Shown here piece by piece: positions 9,663 through 17,680 of a stretch of 56,325 bases of DNA. How positions within the stretch are numbered: position 1 is the stretch's first letter; the number at the start of each line of letters is the position of its first letter. The position numbers were made by a program, and so were the translations under genes. The DNA lies in contig CALBKH010000113.1 of NCBI GenBank assembly GCA_937892955.1, positions 1 to 56,325 of the forward strand, written 5' to 3'. Origin of the DNA: an uncultured Alphaproteobacteria bacterium. GTDB lineage: Bacteria > Pseudomonadota > Alphaproteobacteria > Rhizobiales > Ancalomicrobiaceae. Below the pieces are notes generated by a model that worked only from the letters and a program-made list of their open reading frames with translations, did no database searches and was not told the DNA's origin.

Positions 9663-10769
9663 TCACTTGGTGACGTTGGCGCCGACGACGGCGTCCCACT
9701 GCTTGGTGATCACTTCCTTGGCGGCCGACTGTTCGGCGAGCGTCGGGAAGGTCGCCTTGGCGTAGGCTTCGGCCGGCGGCAGTTTGGCGAGCAGATCGGC
9801 CGGGATCTTGCCCTTGGAGGCGAGATCGTTGAAGCGGATCGGGTGGCAGTAGCCCTTCAGCCAGCCGATCTGGCCCTCGTCGGAATAGAGGTGCTCCATC
9901 CACAGTTTGGCGGCGTTCGGGTGCGGCGCGTAGGCCGAGATCGCCTGGACGTAGACACCGGCGACGACGCCGGTCTTGGGGATGACGACGTCGACCGGCG
10001 GGTTGCCCTTGAGGGTGTCGCGGTCGGCGAGGGCGTTGTAGTCCCAGCGGATGACGACCGGGGTGGCACCCTGCGCCAGCGAGGCGGCCTTGCCGATCAC
10101 GGGCACGAAGTTGCCGGCCTTGTTCAGCTTGGAGAAGTAGTCGAGGCCGGCGGTGCCGGCCTTGGCGGCGTCGCCACCCGCAGCCGAGAGGCCGGCGGCG
10201 TAGACGCCCTGGATCGCCTGGGAGGAGGCGCGCGGATCACCGGCGAGCGCCACGGCGTTCTTGAACTCGGGCTTCAGGAGGTCGGCCCAGTCGGTCGGCG
10301 AGGTCTTGACGATGTCCTTGTTCACCTCGAAGGCGAGGACGCCGTAGTAGTCGCCGTACCAGAAGCCGTCGGCGTCCTTGGCGGTGTCGGGGATCGAGGC
10401 CCAGGTCGCGACCTTGTAGGGCTGGATCAGGCCGTCGGCCTTGGCGGAGGGGCCGAAGCTGAGGCCGACGTCGATGACGTCGGGGGCCTGCGGGCCCTTG
10501 TTGCCCTTGTTGGCCTTGATCGCCTCGATCTCGTCGCCGGAGCCGGCGTCGGGGTTGAGTTCGTTGACGGTGAGACCGTACTTGGCCTTGAAGCTGTCGA
10601 TCAGGCCACCGTAGCCGCACCAGTCGTGGGGCAGGGCGATGACGGTGAGCTGGCCTTCCTTCTTGGCCGCGGCGACCAGTTCGTCCATCGACTGGGCCGA
10701 AGCGGTCCCGGCGAAGCCGGCGAGCGCGGCGACGGCCACGGAGATCATCAGAGCACGTTCGGTCTTCAT
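9663..10769 (-). CDS. ABC transporter periplasmic binding protein (family 1)
   Basis: This 368-residue solute-binding protein starts with a clear signal peptide: MKTER, a hydrophobic stretch, and a predicted cut after TASAQ. The mature part begins with DELVAAAKKEGQLTV, typical of family 1 binding proteins, followed by the family-like ALPHDWCGYGG. I chose ATG 10769 over an in-frame GTG at 10781 because the signal peptide starts there and AAGGGG precedes it. It heads the operon with two permeases, the ATPase and the HAD phosphatase. Substrate is unknown; polyamines or a phosphorylated organic compound are possible. Confidence 0.87.
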   Translation of the reverse strand: MKTERALMISVAVAALAGFAGTASAQSMDELVAAAKKEGQLTVIALPHDWCGYGGLIDSFKAKYGLTVNELNPDAGSGDEIEAIKANKGNKGPQAPDVIDVGLSFGPSAKADGLIQPYKVATWASIPDTAKDADGFWYGDYYGVLAFEVNKDIVKTSPTDWADLLKPEFKNAVALAGDPRASSQAIQGVYAAGLSAAGGDAAKAGTAGLDYFSKLNKAGNFVPVIGKAASLAQGATPVVIRWDYNALADRDTLKGNPPVDVVIPKTGVVAGVYVQAISAYAPHPNAAKLWMEHLYSDEGQIGWLKGYCHPIRFNDLASKGKIPADLLAKLPPAEAYAKATFPTLAEQSAAKEVITKQWDAVVGANVTK

Positions 10770-11095
10770 CACTTGCGACACCCCTTACCTTACAACCCCG
10801 TCTCACCGACCCGGTCGGCGCGCGGCGAACATCTTCACGAGATGCACGACGAGGTTGGCTACCAAGACGAGACGACACTTTCGTGTCGGGCGAAACGCTG
10901 CGATTCCCGCGGCCTCTCGGGTGGCCTGCGACGACGACGTCACCGTCATGAGATCGTCACGAGGCGGTCAGTAGGCCCGATCGCCGGACGTACGGTCAAG
11001 AGGGTGAACCGACTTTCGTCGCACGAGTTTTCGGCAACCCGGAGCCCCTACCGGAGCGGGTGCCGAGGAGCGTCGCGGAGGCTCCGTGGCGTCGA
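10770..11095. other. Intergenic region upstream of the importer operon
   Basis: This 326-bp gap lies between the binding-protein gene and the MarR gene, both on the minus strand, so it must hold the importer promoter. No clear -35/-10 pair was found. The only structure noted is a 6-4-6 inverted repeat (CGACAC TTTC GTGTCG, 10873-10888). No credible gene is visible. Confidence 0.5.
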
Positions 11096-11617
11096 TCAGC
11101 CGCGGGCGATGAGGCCGTCGGCGCGCGCCTGGACGTCGCGCATACAGCGTTCGAAGAGGGCGCGTTCGGCCGGCTCCAGCGCGGCGAGGAGATCGTCTTC
11201 GCGGGCTCGCACCAACGGCACGATGCGCCGGTAGAGCGTCCGTCCGGCGGGTGTCAGCGACAGGATCTTGGTGCGGCGGTCACCGGCGTGGTCTTCGCGG
11301 CGCAGGAGGCCGCGCTCCTCGAGGCGGGCGACGGCACGCGACACCTGCATCTTGTCGAGGGTCGAGTAGGGGCCGATGTCGCGCGCCGACATGGTGCGGT
11401 TGGCGCCCAGCGCGGCGATCACCCGCCACTCGGCGCGAGTGAGATCGAAACGGTCGGCATAGAGCTGGGAGACGGCGAGCGACACCCGCTCGGCGAGGAC
11501 CGCCAGACGATAGGGAAAGAAGCCGGTCAGATCGAACCCGTCGACACCGCCGCGGCCGCGATCGGTCTCCGCCGTCGCTTCCGCATCCGTCGCGGTGAGG
11601 TCGTCGCCGTGCGCCAT
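11096..11617 (-). CDS. MarR-family transcriptional regulator
   Basis: This 173-residue DNA-binding protein has a winged-helix core at about residues 50-125: LTRAEWRVIAALG, then ARDIGPYSTLDKMQVSRAVARLEERGLLRRE with the recognition helix, and the wing DRRTKILSLTPAG. It is divergent from the VOC/monooxygenase genes, and the shared 287-bp gap holds several inverted repeats. This is the classical arrangement of an aromatic-acid-responsive MarR repressor controlling the neighbouring catabolic operon and itself. The ligand is presumably the pathway substrate or a product. Confidence 0.9.
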   Translation of the reverse strand: MAHGDDLTATDAEATAETDRGRGGVDGFDLTGFFPYRLAVLAERVSLAVSQLYADRFDLTRAEWRVIAALGANRTMSARDIGPYSTLDKMQVSRAVARLEERGLLRREDHAGDRRTKILSLTPAGRTLYRRIVPLVRAREDDLLAALEPAERALFERCMRDVQARADGLIARG

Positions 11618-11642
11618 GGGGTCCGTCCGATCGAGTATCCGT

Positions 11643-11670
11643 TGTTACCATCTTCGCAGCTGCGAGATGG
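11643..11670. promoter_or_regulatory. Candidate MarR operator, MarR-proximal
   Basis: The half-sites CCATCT (11648-11653) and AGATGG (11665-11670) face each other across 11 bp, which itself lies within the palindrome TCGCAGCTGCGA. The 11-mer TGTTACCATCT (11643-11653) recurs, inverted, near the VOC gene. The site is 26 bp upstream of the MarR start, where binding would autorepress. Confidence 0.5.
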
Positions 11671-11795
11671 CACTGCGGTGGGGAAGCGGCGTGGCGATCT
11701 TCCGAAGATCTTCACCGACAACGACAATATCGGCCGAAACGGCGGATCTTCGCAAGCCGCTCTGGGGTGCGGCGCGATGCCAGGACGCTTTTTTG

Positions 11796-11812
11796 CGTTC
11801 GCATTGCGAACG
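11796..11812. promoter_or_regulatory. Inverted repeat in the MarR-VOC gap
   Basis: CGTTCGC and GCGAACG form a perfect 7-3-7 inverted repeat following a T-run. It could be a second regulator site or a small terminator between the divergent genes. Its sequence differs from the other two sites in this gap. Confidence 0.35.
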
Positions 11813-11845
11813 ACGGTGGCAGATGCGACCGAGACAGCTTGTCGC

Positions 11846-11865
11846 AGATGGTAACAGTTGTTACC
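11846..11865. promoter_or_regulatory. Candidate MarR operator, VOC-proximal
   Basis: GGTAAC and GTTACC (11850-11855, 11860-11865) form a perfect 6-4-6 inverted repeat. AGATGGTAACA (11846-11856) is the exact reverse complement of the 11-mer at the MarR-proximal site. It lies 39 bp before the VOC start codon, a plausible position for repression of the catabolic genes. Confidence 0.5.
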
Positions 11866-11904
11866 GATTGGATCGACGGACGCCAGATCCGAGGGGAGAC
11901 GCCC

Positions 11905-12444
11905 ATGATCGTGGAGAAGATCCACCACGTCGCCTACCGTTGTCGCGACGCCAAAGAGACGGTCGAGTTCTACGGCCGGATTCTCGACATGGACCTGATC
12001 GGTGCCATCGCCGAGGACAAGGTGCCGTCGACCAAGGCACCGGATCCCTACATGCACATCTTCCTCGATGCGGGGATGGGCAACATCCTCGCCTTCTTCG
12101 AGCTGCCCAATTCGCCGCCGATGGGACGCGATCCCAACACGCCGGACTGGACCCAGCACATCGCCTTCCAGGTCGCCGGCATCGACGTTCTGACGAGGGT
12201 GAAGGCGCGCTGCGAGGCGGCGGGGATCGAGGTGGTCGGGCCGACCGACCACGCCATCTTCAAGTCGATCTACTTCTTCGATCCGTCCGGCCATCGCCTC
12301 GAGCTCGCCGCCTGGACGACGACGCCGGAGGAGATGGCGAAGATGAAGGCGGTCGCGCACGAGATGGTCGACGAGTGGGCGGTCACCAAGAAGCCGCCGC
12401 GTCACACCGCCTGGCTGCACGAGAAGGAATTCGGGACCGATTGA
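11905..12444 (+). CDS. VOC-family metalloprotein (glyoxalase/dioxygenase fold)
   Basis: This 179-residue protein is a single vicinal-oxygen-chelate domain built from two beta-alpha-beta3 modules. It begins with MIVEKIHHVAY; the second module contains TQHIAFQV and the ending FDPSGHRLELAAW, which supply His/Glu metal ligands. GAGGGGAG precedes the ATG. The family includes glyoxalases, epimerases and extradiol-type dioxygenases, so the reaction is not fixed by sequence. Next to a flavin hydroxylase and fumarylacetoacetase, either a ring-cleaving dioxygenase or an accessory isomerase is possible. It is the first gene of the operon. Confidence 0.8.
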   Translation: MIVEKIHHVAYRCRDAKETVEFYGRILDMDLIGAIAEDKVPSTKAPDPYMHIFLDAGMGNILAFFELPNSPPMGRDPNTPDWTQHIAFQVAGIDVLTRVKARCEAAGIEVVGPTDHAIFKSIYFFDPSGHRLELAAWTTTPEEMAKMKAVAHEMVDEWAVTKKPPRHTAWLHEKEFGTD

Positions 12445-12534
12445 TCCCGAGCGATCCCGCACCAACGAGCCCGTCGCGACCTTCGGCCCTCAGCGGGGCC
12501 GGCGACGGCGGGCCGCCCCCGGGGGAGAGTGTCC

Positions 12535-14157
12535 ATGCTGAAGACCTACACCTATCCGAAGTTCGCCCATCGGCGCTCGGCGGAACAGGCGGAGGGCCGT
12601 GTCGTCCGTCACCCGGCGGTGGTGATCGGTGCCGGTCCGATCGGCCTGACCGCGGCGCTCGATTTCGGCAAGCGCGGCATCGCGACCGTGGTGCTCGACG
12701 ACAACGACACGGTGTCGATCGGCAGCCGCGCCGTCTGCTACGCCAAGCGGCCGCTGGAGATCTGGAACCGCCTCGGCTGCGCGACGCCGATGGTGGAGAA
12801 GGGTGTGTCGTGGAAGGTCGGCAAGGTCTTCTTCGAGAACGACCTGCGCTACCGGTTCGACCTCCTGCCGGAGGCCGATCACGAGATGCCGGCGATGATC
12901 AATCTCCAGCAGTACTATCTGGAGGAGTATCTGATCGAAGCGATCGGCGGGCTCGCGAACGTCGACCTGCGCTGGAAGCACAAGGTGATCGCGCTGCGTC
13001 AGGAGGCCGACCACGCGGTCCTGACGGTGGAGACGCCCGACGGGATCTTCACCATGGAGGCCGACTGGGTGGTGGCCTGCGACGGCGCCAACTCCGACAC
13101 GCGCAAGATGGTCGGGGCGGAGTTCACCGGCCGCTTCTTCCAGGATCGCTTCCTCATCGCCGACGTGGTGATGAAGGCCGACTTCCCGACCGAGCGCTGG
13201 TTCTGGTTCGATCCGCCGTTCCACCGCAACCAGTCGACGCTGCTGCACAAGCAGTCCGACGACGTCTGGCGCATCGACTTCCAGCTCGGGTGGGACGCCG
13301 ACCCGAACGAGGAGAAGAAGCCGGAGAAGGTGATCCCGCGGCTGAAGGCGATGCTCGGCGAAGACACCGAATTCGAACTCGAGTGGGTGTCGATCTACCA
13401 GTTCGCCTGCCGCCGCATCGACCAGTTCCGCCACGGCCGGGTGATCTTCGCCGGCGACGCGGCGCATCAGGTCTCGCCCTTCGGCGCGCGCGGCGCCAAC
13501 ACCGGCGTCCAGGACATCGACAATCTCGGCTGGAAGCTGAAGCTCGTCCTCGACGGCGCGGCGCCGGAAGCGCTGATCGACAGCTATCACGAGGAGCGCG
13601 CCTTCGCAGCCGACGACAATCTCCTCCAGTCGACCCGCTCGACCGACTTCATCACGCCGAAGAGCGAGATGAGTCGGCGTTTCCGCAACGCCGTGCTGGA
13701 GCTCGCCGCCGATCACGCCTTCGCGCGGCCGCTGGTCAATTCGGGGCGGCTGTCGACGCCGACGCCCTATGTCGGCTCGTCGCTCGTCACGCCCGACGAA
13801 GAGGCCTTCGCGAGCAAGATGGCGCCGGGCACCAACTGCGCCGACGCGCCGGTGACGGTCGACGGTCGCGACGACTGGCTGCTGCATCATCTGGGCGACG
13901 GCTTCACCGTCCTCACCTTCGGCCCGGCGCCGACGAAGGCGGTGCGCCGGGGCGAGATCGAGGCGAAGGTCGTTTCGATCGGCGAGGATGTCGTCGACGT
14001 GAAGGGTCTCGTCGCGGCGCGCTACGACGGTGCGGCCGGCACCACCTATCTCGTCCGCCCCGATCAACACGTCGCCGCGCGCTGGCGCGCTTTCGACGCC
14101 GCGAAGATCGCCGCCGCCATCGCCCGCGCCTCGGCCGCCGGAGGAGAGACGCCGTGA
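12535..14157 (+). CDS. FAD-dependent aromatic hydroxylase (MhpA/PheA-type)
   Basis: This 540-residue group A flavin monooxygenase has the FAD-binding GxGxxG (VIGAGPIG, about 30-37), the NAD(P)H/FAD DG motif (ACDGANSDTRK, 181-191) and the second FAD motif GDAAHQVSPFGARGAN (307-322). A C-terminal thioredoxin-like domain ends in LVRPDQHVAARW, as in MhpA and phenol hydroxylases. It should hydroxylate a phenolic ring using O2 and NAD(P)H. The start at 12535 was preferred to GTG 12529 because of GGGGGAGAG at 12521. The substrate is not known; the neighbouring FAH and maleylacetoacetate isomerase suggest a product feeding a homogentisate- or gentisate-like ring fission. Confidence 0.85.
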   Translation: MLKTYTYPKFAHRRSAEQAEGRVVRHPAVVIGAGPIGLTAALDFGKRGIATVVLDDNDTVSIGSRAVCYAKRPLEIWNRLGCATPMVEKGVSWKVGKVFFENDLRYRFDLLPEADHEMPAMINLQQYYLEEYLIEAIGGLANVDLRWKHKVIALRQEADHAVLTVETPDGIFTMEADWVVACDGANSDTRKMVGAEFTGRFFQDRFLIADVVMKADFPTERWFWFDPPFHRNQSTLLHKQSDDVWRIDFQLGWDADPNEEKKPEKVIPRLKAMLGEDTEFELEWVSIYQFACRRIDQFRHGRVIFAGDAAHQVSPFGARGANTGVQDIDNLGWKLKLVLDGAAPEALIDSYHEERAFAADDNLLQSTRSTDFITPKSEMSRRFRNAVLELAADHAFARPLVNSGRLSTPTPYVGSSLVTPDEEAFASKMAPGTNCADAPVTVDGRDDWLLHHLGDGFTVLTFGPAPTKAVRRGEIEAKVVSIGEDVVDVKGLVAARYDGAAGTTYLVRPDQHVAARWRAFDAAKIAAAIARASAAGGETP

Positions 14158-14354
14158 ACCTGAACCTCGATCCCAACATTCCCGACCCGGACGGCTTCTA
14201 TCAGGAGCTGATCGACAGCCAGCGCGACATGACCGACGCTCAGGCGCAGATGGTGAACTGCAAGCTCATTCTCGTTCTCGCCAACCACATCGGCGACCGC
14301 GCCGTGTTGAGCGAGGCGCTGAAGGTCGCCGGAGGGCGGGTCGGAGGCGAATGA
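14154..14354 (+). CDS. DUF2783 small protein
   Basis: This 66-residue protein starts at a GTG that overlaps the hydroxylase stop (GTGA), so it is translationally coupled. Its sequence, starting NLNLDPNIPDPDGFYQEL and containing LILVLANHIGDRAVL, fits the DUF2783 family, small acidic-to-neutral helical proteins that I recall beside flavin monooxygenases. Function is unknown; coupling suggests a stabilising or accessory subunit of the hydroxylase. It has no signal peptide or TM segment. Confidence 0.8.
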   Translation: MNLNLDPNIPDPDGFYQELIDSQRDMTDAQAQMVNCKLILVLANHIGDRAVLSEALKVAGGRVGGE

Positions 14355-14443
14355 GTGCGGGTTGCGCCGGCCTCGGCCGGGGCCGATCATGGCCGTCTCG
14401 CCTCGACGAGGCCGGGGTGGTGAAAGACGGAGAGCGAAGATAG

Positions 14444-14471
14444 TTGACCGACCGGTTGGTCAATGTATCAT
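14444..14471 (+). promoter_or_regulatory. liv operon promoter with TetR-type operator
   Basis: TTGACCGACCGGTTGGTCAA (14444-14463) is a 20-bp near-perfect palindrome (one symmetric pair mismatched). Its first six bases serve as a -35 box, and TATCAT at 14466-14471, after a 16-bp spacer, serves as a -10. A repressor bound here would cover the -35 and spacer. The TetR regulator at the far end of this gene cluster is the obvious candidate. The binding-protein gene starts 60 bp downstream. Confidence 0.7.
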
Positions 14472-14531
14472 GTGTCTCCAGAAGCCGAGGGTCGGGCATG
14501 AACCGACCCCATTCGACCGGGAGGAAATCCG

Positions 14532-15680
14532 ATGCAGAGATTCGTGAAGACGGCGGTCGCCGCCCTTTCGTTCGCCGCCGTCGCGGCGGTTCCCGCGCTC
14601 GCCGCCGATCCGATCAAGATCGGTTCGGTGCTGTCCGTCACCGGCCCGGCCGCCTTCCTCGGCGATCCGGAAGCCAAGACGCTGCAGCTCTACGTCGAGA
14701 AGCTGAACGCGGCCGGCGGCCTGCTCGGCCGCAAGCTCGAGCTCGTCACCTACGACGACGGCTCCGACGCGGCCAAGGCCAACGGCTTCACCAAGCGTCT
14801 GATCGAAGACGACAAGGTCGACGTCATCCTCGGCGGCACCACCACCGGCGCCACCATGGGCATGGTGCCGCTGGTCGAGAAGGCCGAAGTTCCGTTCATC
14901 AGCCTCGCCGGCGCGGTGGTCATCGTCGAGCCGGTGAAGAAGTGGGTGTTCAAGACCCCGCACACCGACCGCATGGCGGCCGAGCGCGTCTTCGCCGACA
15001 TGAAGAAGCGCGGCTTCTCCAAGCTGGCGCTGCTCTCCGAGACCTCCGGCTTCGGCCAGTCGGGCCGCAAGGAGACGATCGCCGCCGCCGCCAAGGCCGG
15101 CATCGAGATCGTCGCCGACGAGACCTACGGACCGAAGGACACCGACGTCACCGCCCAGCTCACCAAGATCAAGGGCATCGCCGGCGCTCAGGCGCTCCTG
15201 GTGTTCGGTCTCGGTCAGGGTCCGGCGATCGTCACCAAGAACATCGCCCAGCTCGGCCTCGAGCTGCCGCACTACGAGAGCCACGGCGTCGCTTCCGAGT
15301 CCTACATCAAGCTCTCCGGTGATGCCGCCGAGGGCGTGCGCCTGCCCGCGGCGGCGCTGATCGTCGCCGACGACCTGCCGGCGAACGACCCGCAGAAGCC
15401 GGTCGTCGTCGGCTACTCGAAGGCCTACACCGAAGCCTTCAAGTCGGGCGTGTCGACCTTCGGCGGTCATGCCTACGACGCGCTGATGATCTACGCCGAT
15501 GCGGTCAAGCGGGCCGGCACCACCGACAAGGCCAAGGTGCGCGACGCCATCGAAGCGACCAAGGGCTTCGTCGGCACCGGTGGCGTCGTCAACATGAGCG
15601 TGACGGACCACATGGGCCTCGACGTCACCGCCTTCAAGATGCTCGAGATCAAGGGCGGCAAGTGGACTCTCGTCGACTGA
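14532..15680 (+). CDS. Branched-chain/aromatic acid ABC binding protein (LivK-like)
   Basis: This 382-residue periplasmic protein has a signal peptide (MQRFVKTAVAALS, cut after PALAAD). It has the type I LivJ-like fold, recognisable from IKIGSVLSVTGPAAFLGDPE at the mature N terminus and VILGGTTTGATMGMVPLVEKAEVPFI. Binding proteins of this family in catabolic loci commonly carry aromatic acids rather than leucine. GGGAGGAAAT precedes the start. It is the first gene of the liv block, transcribed from the TetR-type promoter upstream. Confidence 0.9.
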   Translation: MQRFVKTAVAALSFAAVAAVPALAADPIKIGSVLSVTGPAAFLGDPEAKTLQLYVEKLNAAGGLLGRKLELVTYDDGSDAAKANGFTKRLIEDDKVDVILGGTTTGATMGMVPLVEKAEVPFISLAGAVVIVEPVKKWVFKTPHTDRMAAERVFADMKKRGFSKLALLSETSGFGQSGRKETIAAAAKAGIEIVADETYGPKDTDVTAQLTKIKGIAGAQALLVFGLGQGPAIVTKNIAQLGLELPHYESHGVASESYIKLSGDAAEGVRLPAAALIVADDLPANDPQKPVVVGYSKAYTEAFKSGVSTFGGHAYDALMIYADAVKRAGTTDKAKVRDAIEATKGFVGTGGVVNMSVTDHMGLDVTAFKMLEIKGGKWTLVD

Positions 15681-15786
15681 CGAGCGCCTCGTGATCGACC
15701 GGGGGCGCGGCTCGCGCTCCCGGTTCCTCTTCCGACGTTTCTCGCGCGACGCCCCTCGTGACGACCGAGCGGAGCCGGAGAGCCCC

Positions 15787-16659
15787 ATGTCGCAGTTTCT
15801 GCAGTTGCTGTTCAGCGGGCTGACGGTCGGCGCGACCTACGCCTTGTCGGCGCTCGGCTTCTCGATGATCTACAACGCTTCCGGCGTCATCAATTTCGCC
15901 CAGGGCGAGTTCATCATGCTCGGCGGCATGGTGGCGGCGGTGCTGGCCGCCTCGGGCATTCCCTTGCCGCTCGCGGTCCTCGCGGCGATCCTGGTGGTGG
16001 CGTTCGTCGGCCTGCTGGTCGAGAAGCTCGCCATCGAGCCGGCGCGCGACGCCGACATCACCTCGATCATCATCATCACCATCGGCGTGTCGATGATCCT
16101 GCGCGGCGTCGTCGAAGTGACCCTCGGCAAGGGCAATCTGACGCTGCCGCATTTCTCCGGCGACACGCCGATCGCCATCGGCGGGGCGACGCTGCTGCCG
16201 CAGAGCCTGTGGGTGATGGTCGTCACCGCGGTGGTGGTCGTGGCGCTGGCCGTCTTCTTCGGCCGCACCCGCACCGGCAAGGGCATTCTCGCCACCGCCC
16301 ACAATCGCCTGGCGGCGCAGCTCGTCGGCGTCGACGTCAAGAAGGTGCTGCTCGCCAGTTTCGGCCTCGCCGCGGCGCTCGGCGCGGTCGGCGGCGTGCT
16401 GATCACGCCGATCGCCACCACCTCCTACGACGCCGGCCTTATGCTCGGCCTCAAGGGCTTCGTCGCGGCGACCTTCGGCGGGCTCGGCTCGGGCGTCGGA
16501 GCGATCGCCGGTGGCGTGCTGCTCGGCCTGATCGAGACGATGACGGCGGGCTACGTCTCCTCCTCCTACAAGGACGCGGTGCCCTTCGTGCTGGTGCTCG
16601 TCATTCTCGTCGTCAGACCGCGCGGCCTCTTCGGTCTCGGGTCGTCGGATCGCGTGTGA
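15787..16659 (+). CDS. livH: ABC permease LivH
   Basis: This 290-residue inner-membrane permease has about eight hydrophobic segments. Typical stretches are SALGFSMIYNASGVINFAQGEF near the N terminus and GLKGFVAATFGGLGSGVGAI near the C terminus. The start at 15787 follows GGAGAG; the in-frame extension upstream is not permease-like. It pairs with LivM 8 bp downstream to form the channel for the LivK-like binding protein. Confidence 0.92.
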   Translation: MSQFLQLLFSGLTVGATYALSALGFSMIYNASGVINFAQGEFIMLGGMVAAVLAASGIPLPLAVLAAILVVAFVGLLVEKLAIEPARDADITSIIIITIGVSMILRGVVEVTLGKGNLTLPHFSGDTPIAIGGATLLPQSLWVMVVTAVVVVALAVFFGRTRTGKGILATAHNRLAAQLVGVDVKKVLLASFGLAAALGAVGGVLITPIATTSYDAGLMLGLKGFVAATFGGLGSGVGAIAGGVLLGLIETMTAGYVSSSYKDAVPFVLVLVILVVRPRGLFGLGSSDRV

Positions 16660-16666
16660 GGGGACG

Positions 16667-17677
16667 ATGAACGACGCCTCGACTTCTTCGATCCTCGGTC
16701 GCGCCTCGCCGGAGACGGCGGCGGCGGCGCTCGCCACCGCGCCGTCCTTGGCGACGCGTCACGCGCCGACCCTGGTGCTCGTCGCCGTGCTGGCGGTGCT
16801 GCCCCTGGTGCTGCCCAACGCCTTCTACTTCGACGTGGTGATCCGCATCATGGCGAACGCGGTGCTGGCCATCGCACTCAACCTGCTGATCGGCTACTGC
16901 GGCCAGATCAGTCTCGGTCACGCCGGCTTCTTCGGTCTCGGCGCCTATGGTTCCGCGATCCTGACGACGCACTACGACTGGAAGGCGCCCGTCGCCCTCG
17001 TCGTCTCGGCGGCGGTGGTCGGCGTTCTCGCCTGGATCGTCGCCCGCGTCATCCTGCGCCTCAAGGGCCACTATCTCGCCATGGCGACGCTCGGCCTCGG
17101 CATCATCGTCACCATCGTGCTGACCAACGAGTCGAGCCTCACCGGCGGGCCGGACGGCATGGCGGTCGGCGATCTCTCGGTCTTCGGCATCCGGCTCTAT
17201 GGCGAGCGGGTGTGGTATCCGGTCTTCGCCGGGCTTCTCGTCGTCGCCATTCTCGTCGCCGGCAATCTGGTCGAGAGTCCGGCGGGCCGGGCGCTCCGGG
17301 CGCTGCACGGCTCGGAAGTGGCGGCGCGGGTGGTCGGCATCGACACCGCCTCGTTCAAGACCCGCGTCTTCGTGCTCTCGGCGGTGGTCGCGGCGATCAT
17401 GGGATCGCTCACCGCCCATTATCTCGGCTTCATCACCCCGCAGGTCGCCTCGTTCCACAAGTCGGTGGAACTGGTGACGATGGTGGTGGTCGGCGGCATG
17501 GCGTCGATCTGGGGGTCGGTGTTCGGGGCGGCGCTGCTGTCGCTGCTGCCGGATCTCCTCGCCCACTTCGAAGGGTTCGAGACGGTGATCTTCGGCGTCA
17601 TCCTGGTCGCCACCATGATCTTCCTGCCGCGCGGTATCGTGCCGTCGCTTCTCCGTCTGATCCGGCGGGAGGGCTGA
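16667..17677 (+). CDS. livM: ABC permease LivM
   Basis: This 336-residue permease has a 35-residue soluble N terminus followed by about ten membrane segments. LivM signatures include LLIGYCGQISLGHAGFFGLGAY, LTGGPDGM and the C-terminal VVGGMASIWGSVFGAALL. It starts 8 bp after livH. The long shadow ORFs across this region in other frames have no family features. Confidence 0.92.
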   Translation: MNDASTSSILGRASPETAAAALATAPSLATRHAPTLVLVAVLAVLPLVLPNAFYFDVVIRIMANAVLAIALNLLIGYCGQISLGHAGFFGLGAYGSAILTTHYDWKAPVALVVSAAVVGVLAWIVARVILRLKGHYLAMATLGLGIIVTIVLTNESSLTGGPDGMAVGDLSVFGIRLYGERVWYPVFAGLLVVAILVAGNLVESPAGRALRALHGSEVAARVVGIDTASFKTRVFVLSAVVAAIMGSLTAHYLGFITPQVASFHKSVELVTMVVVGGMASIWGSVFGAALLSLLPDLLAHFEGFETVIFGVILVATMIFLPRGIVPSLLRLIRREG

Positions 17678-17680
17678 GGC

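Noticed and set aside
11905..12444. Calling the VOC protein a homogentisate dioxygenase
   Set aside because: Known homogentisate dioxygenases are cupins of more than 400 residues. The 179-residue VOC fold does not support that name, and its reaction is left open.
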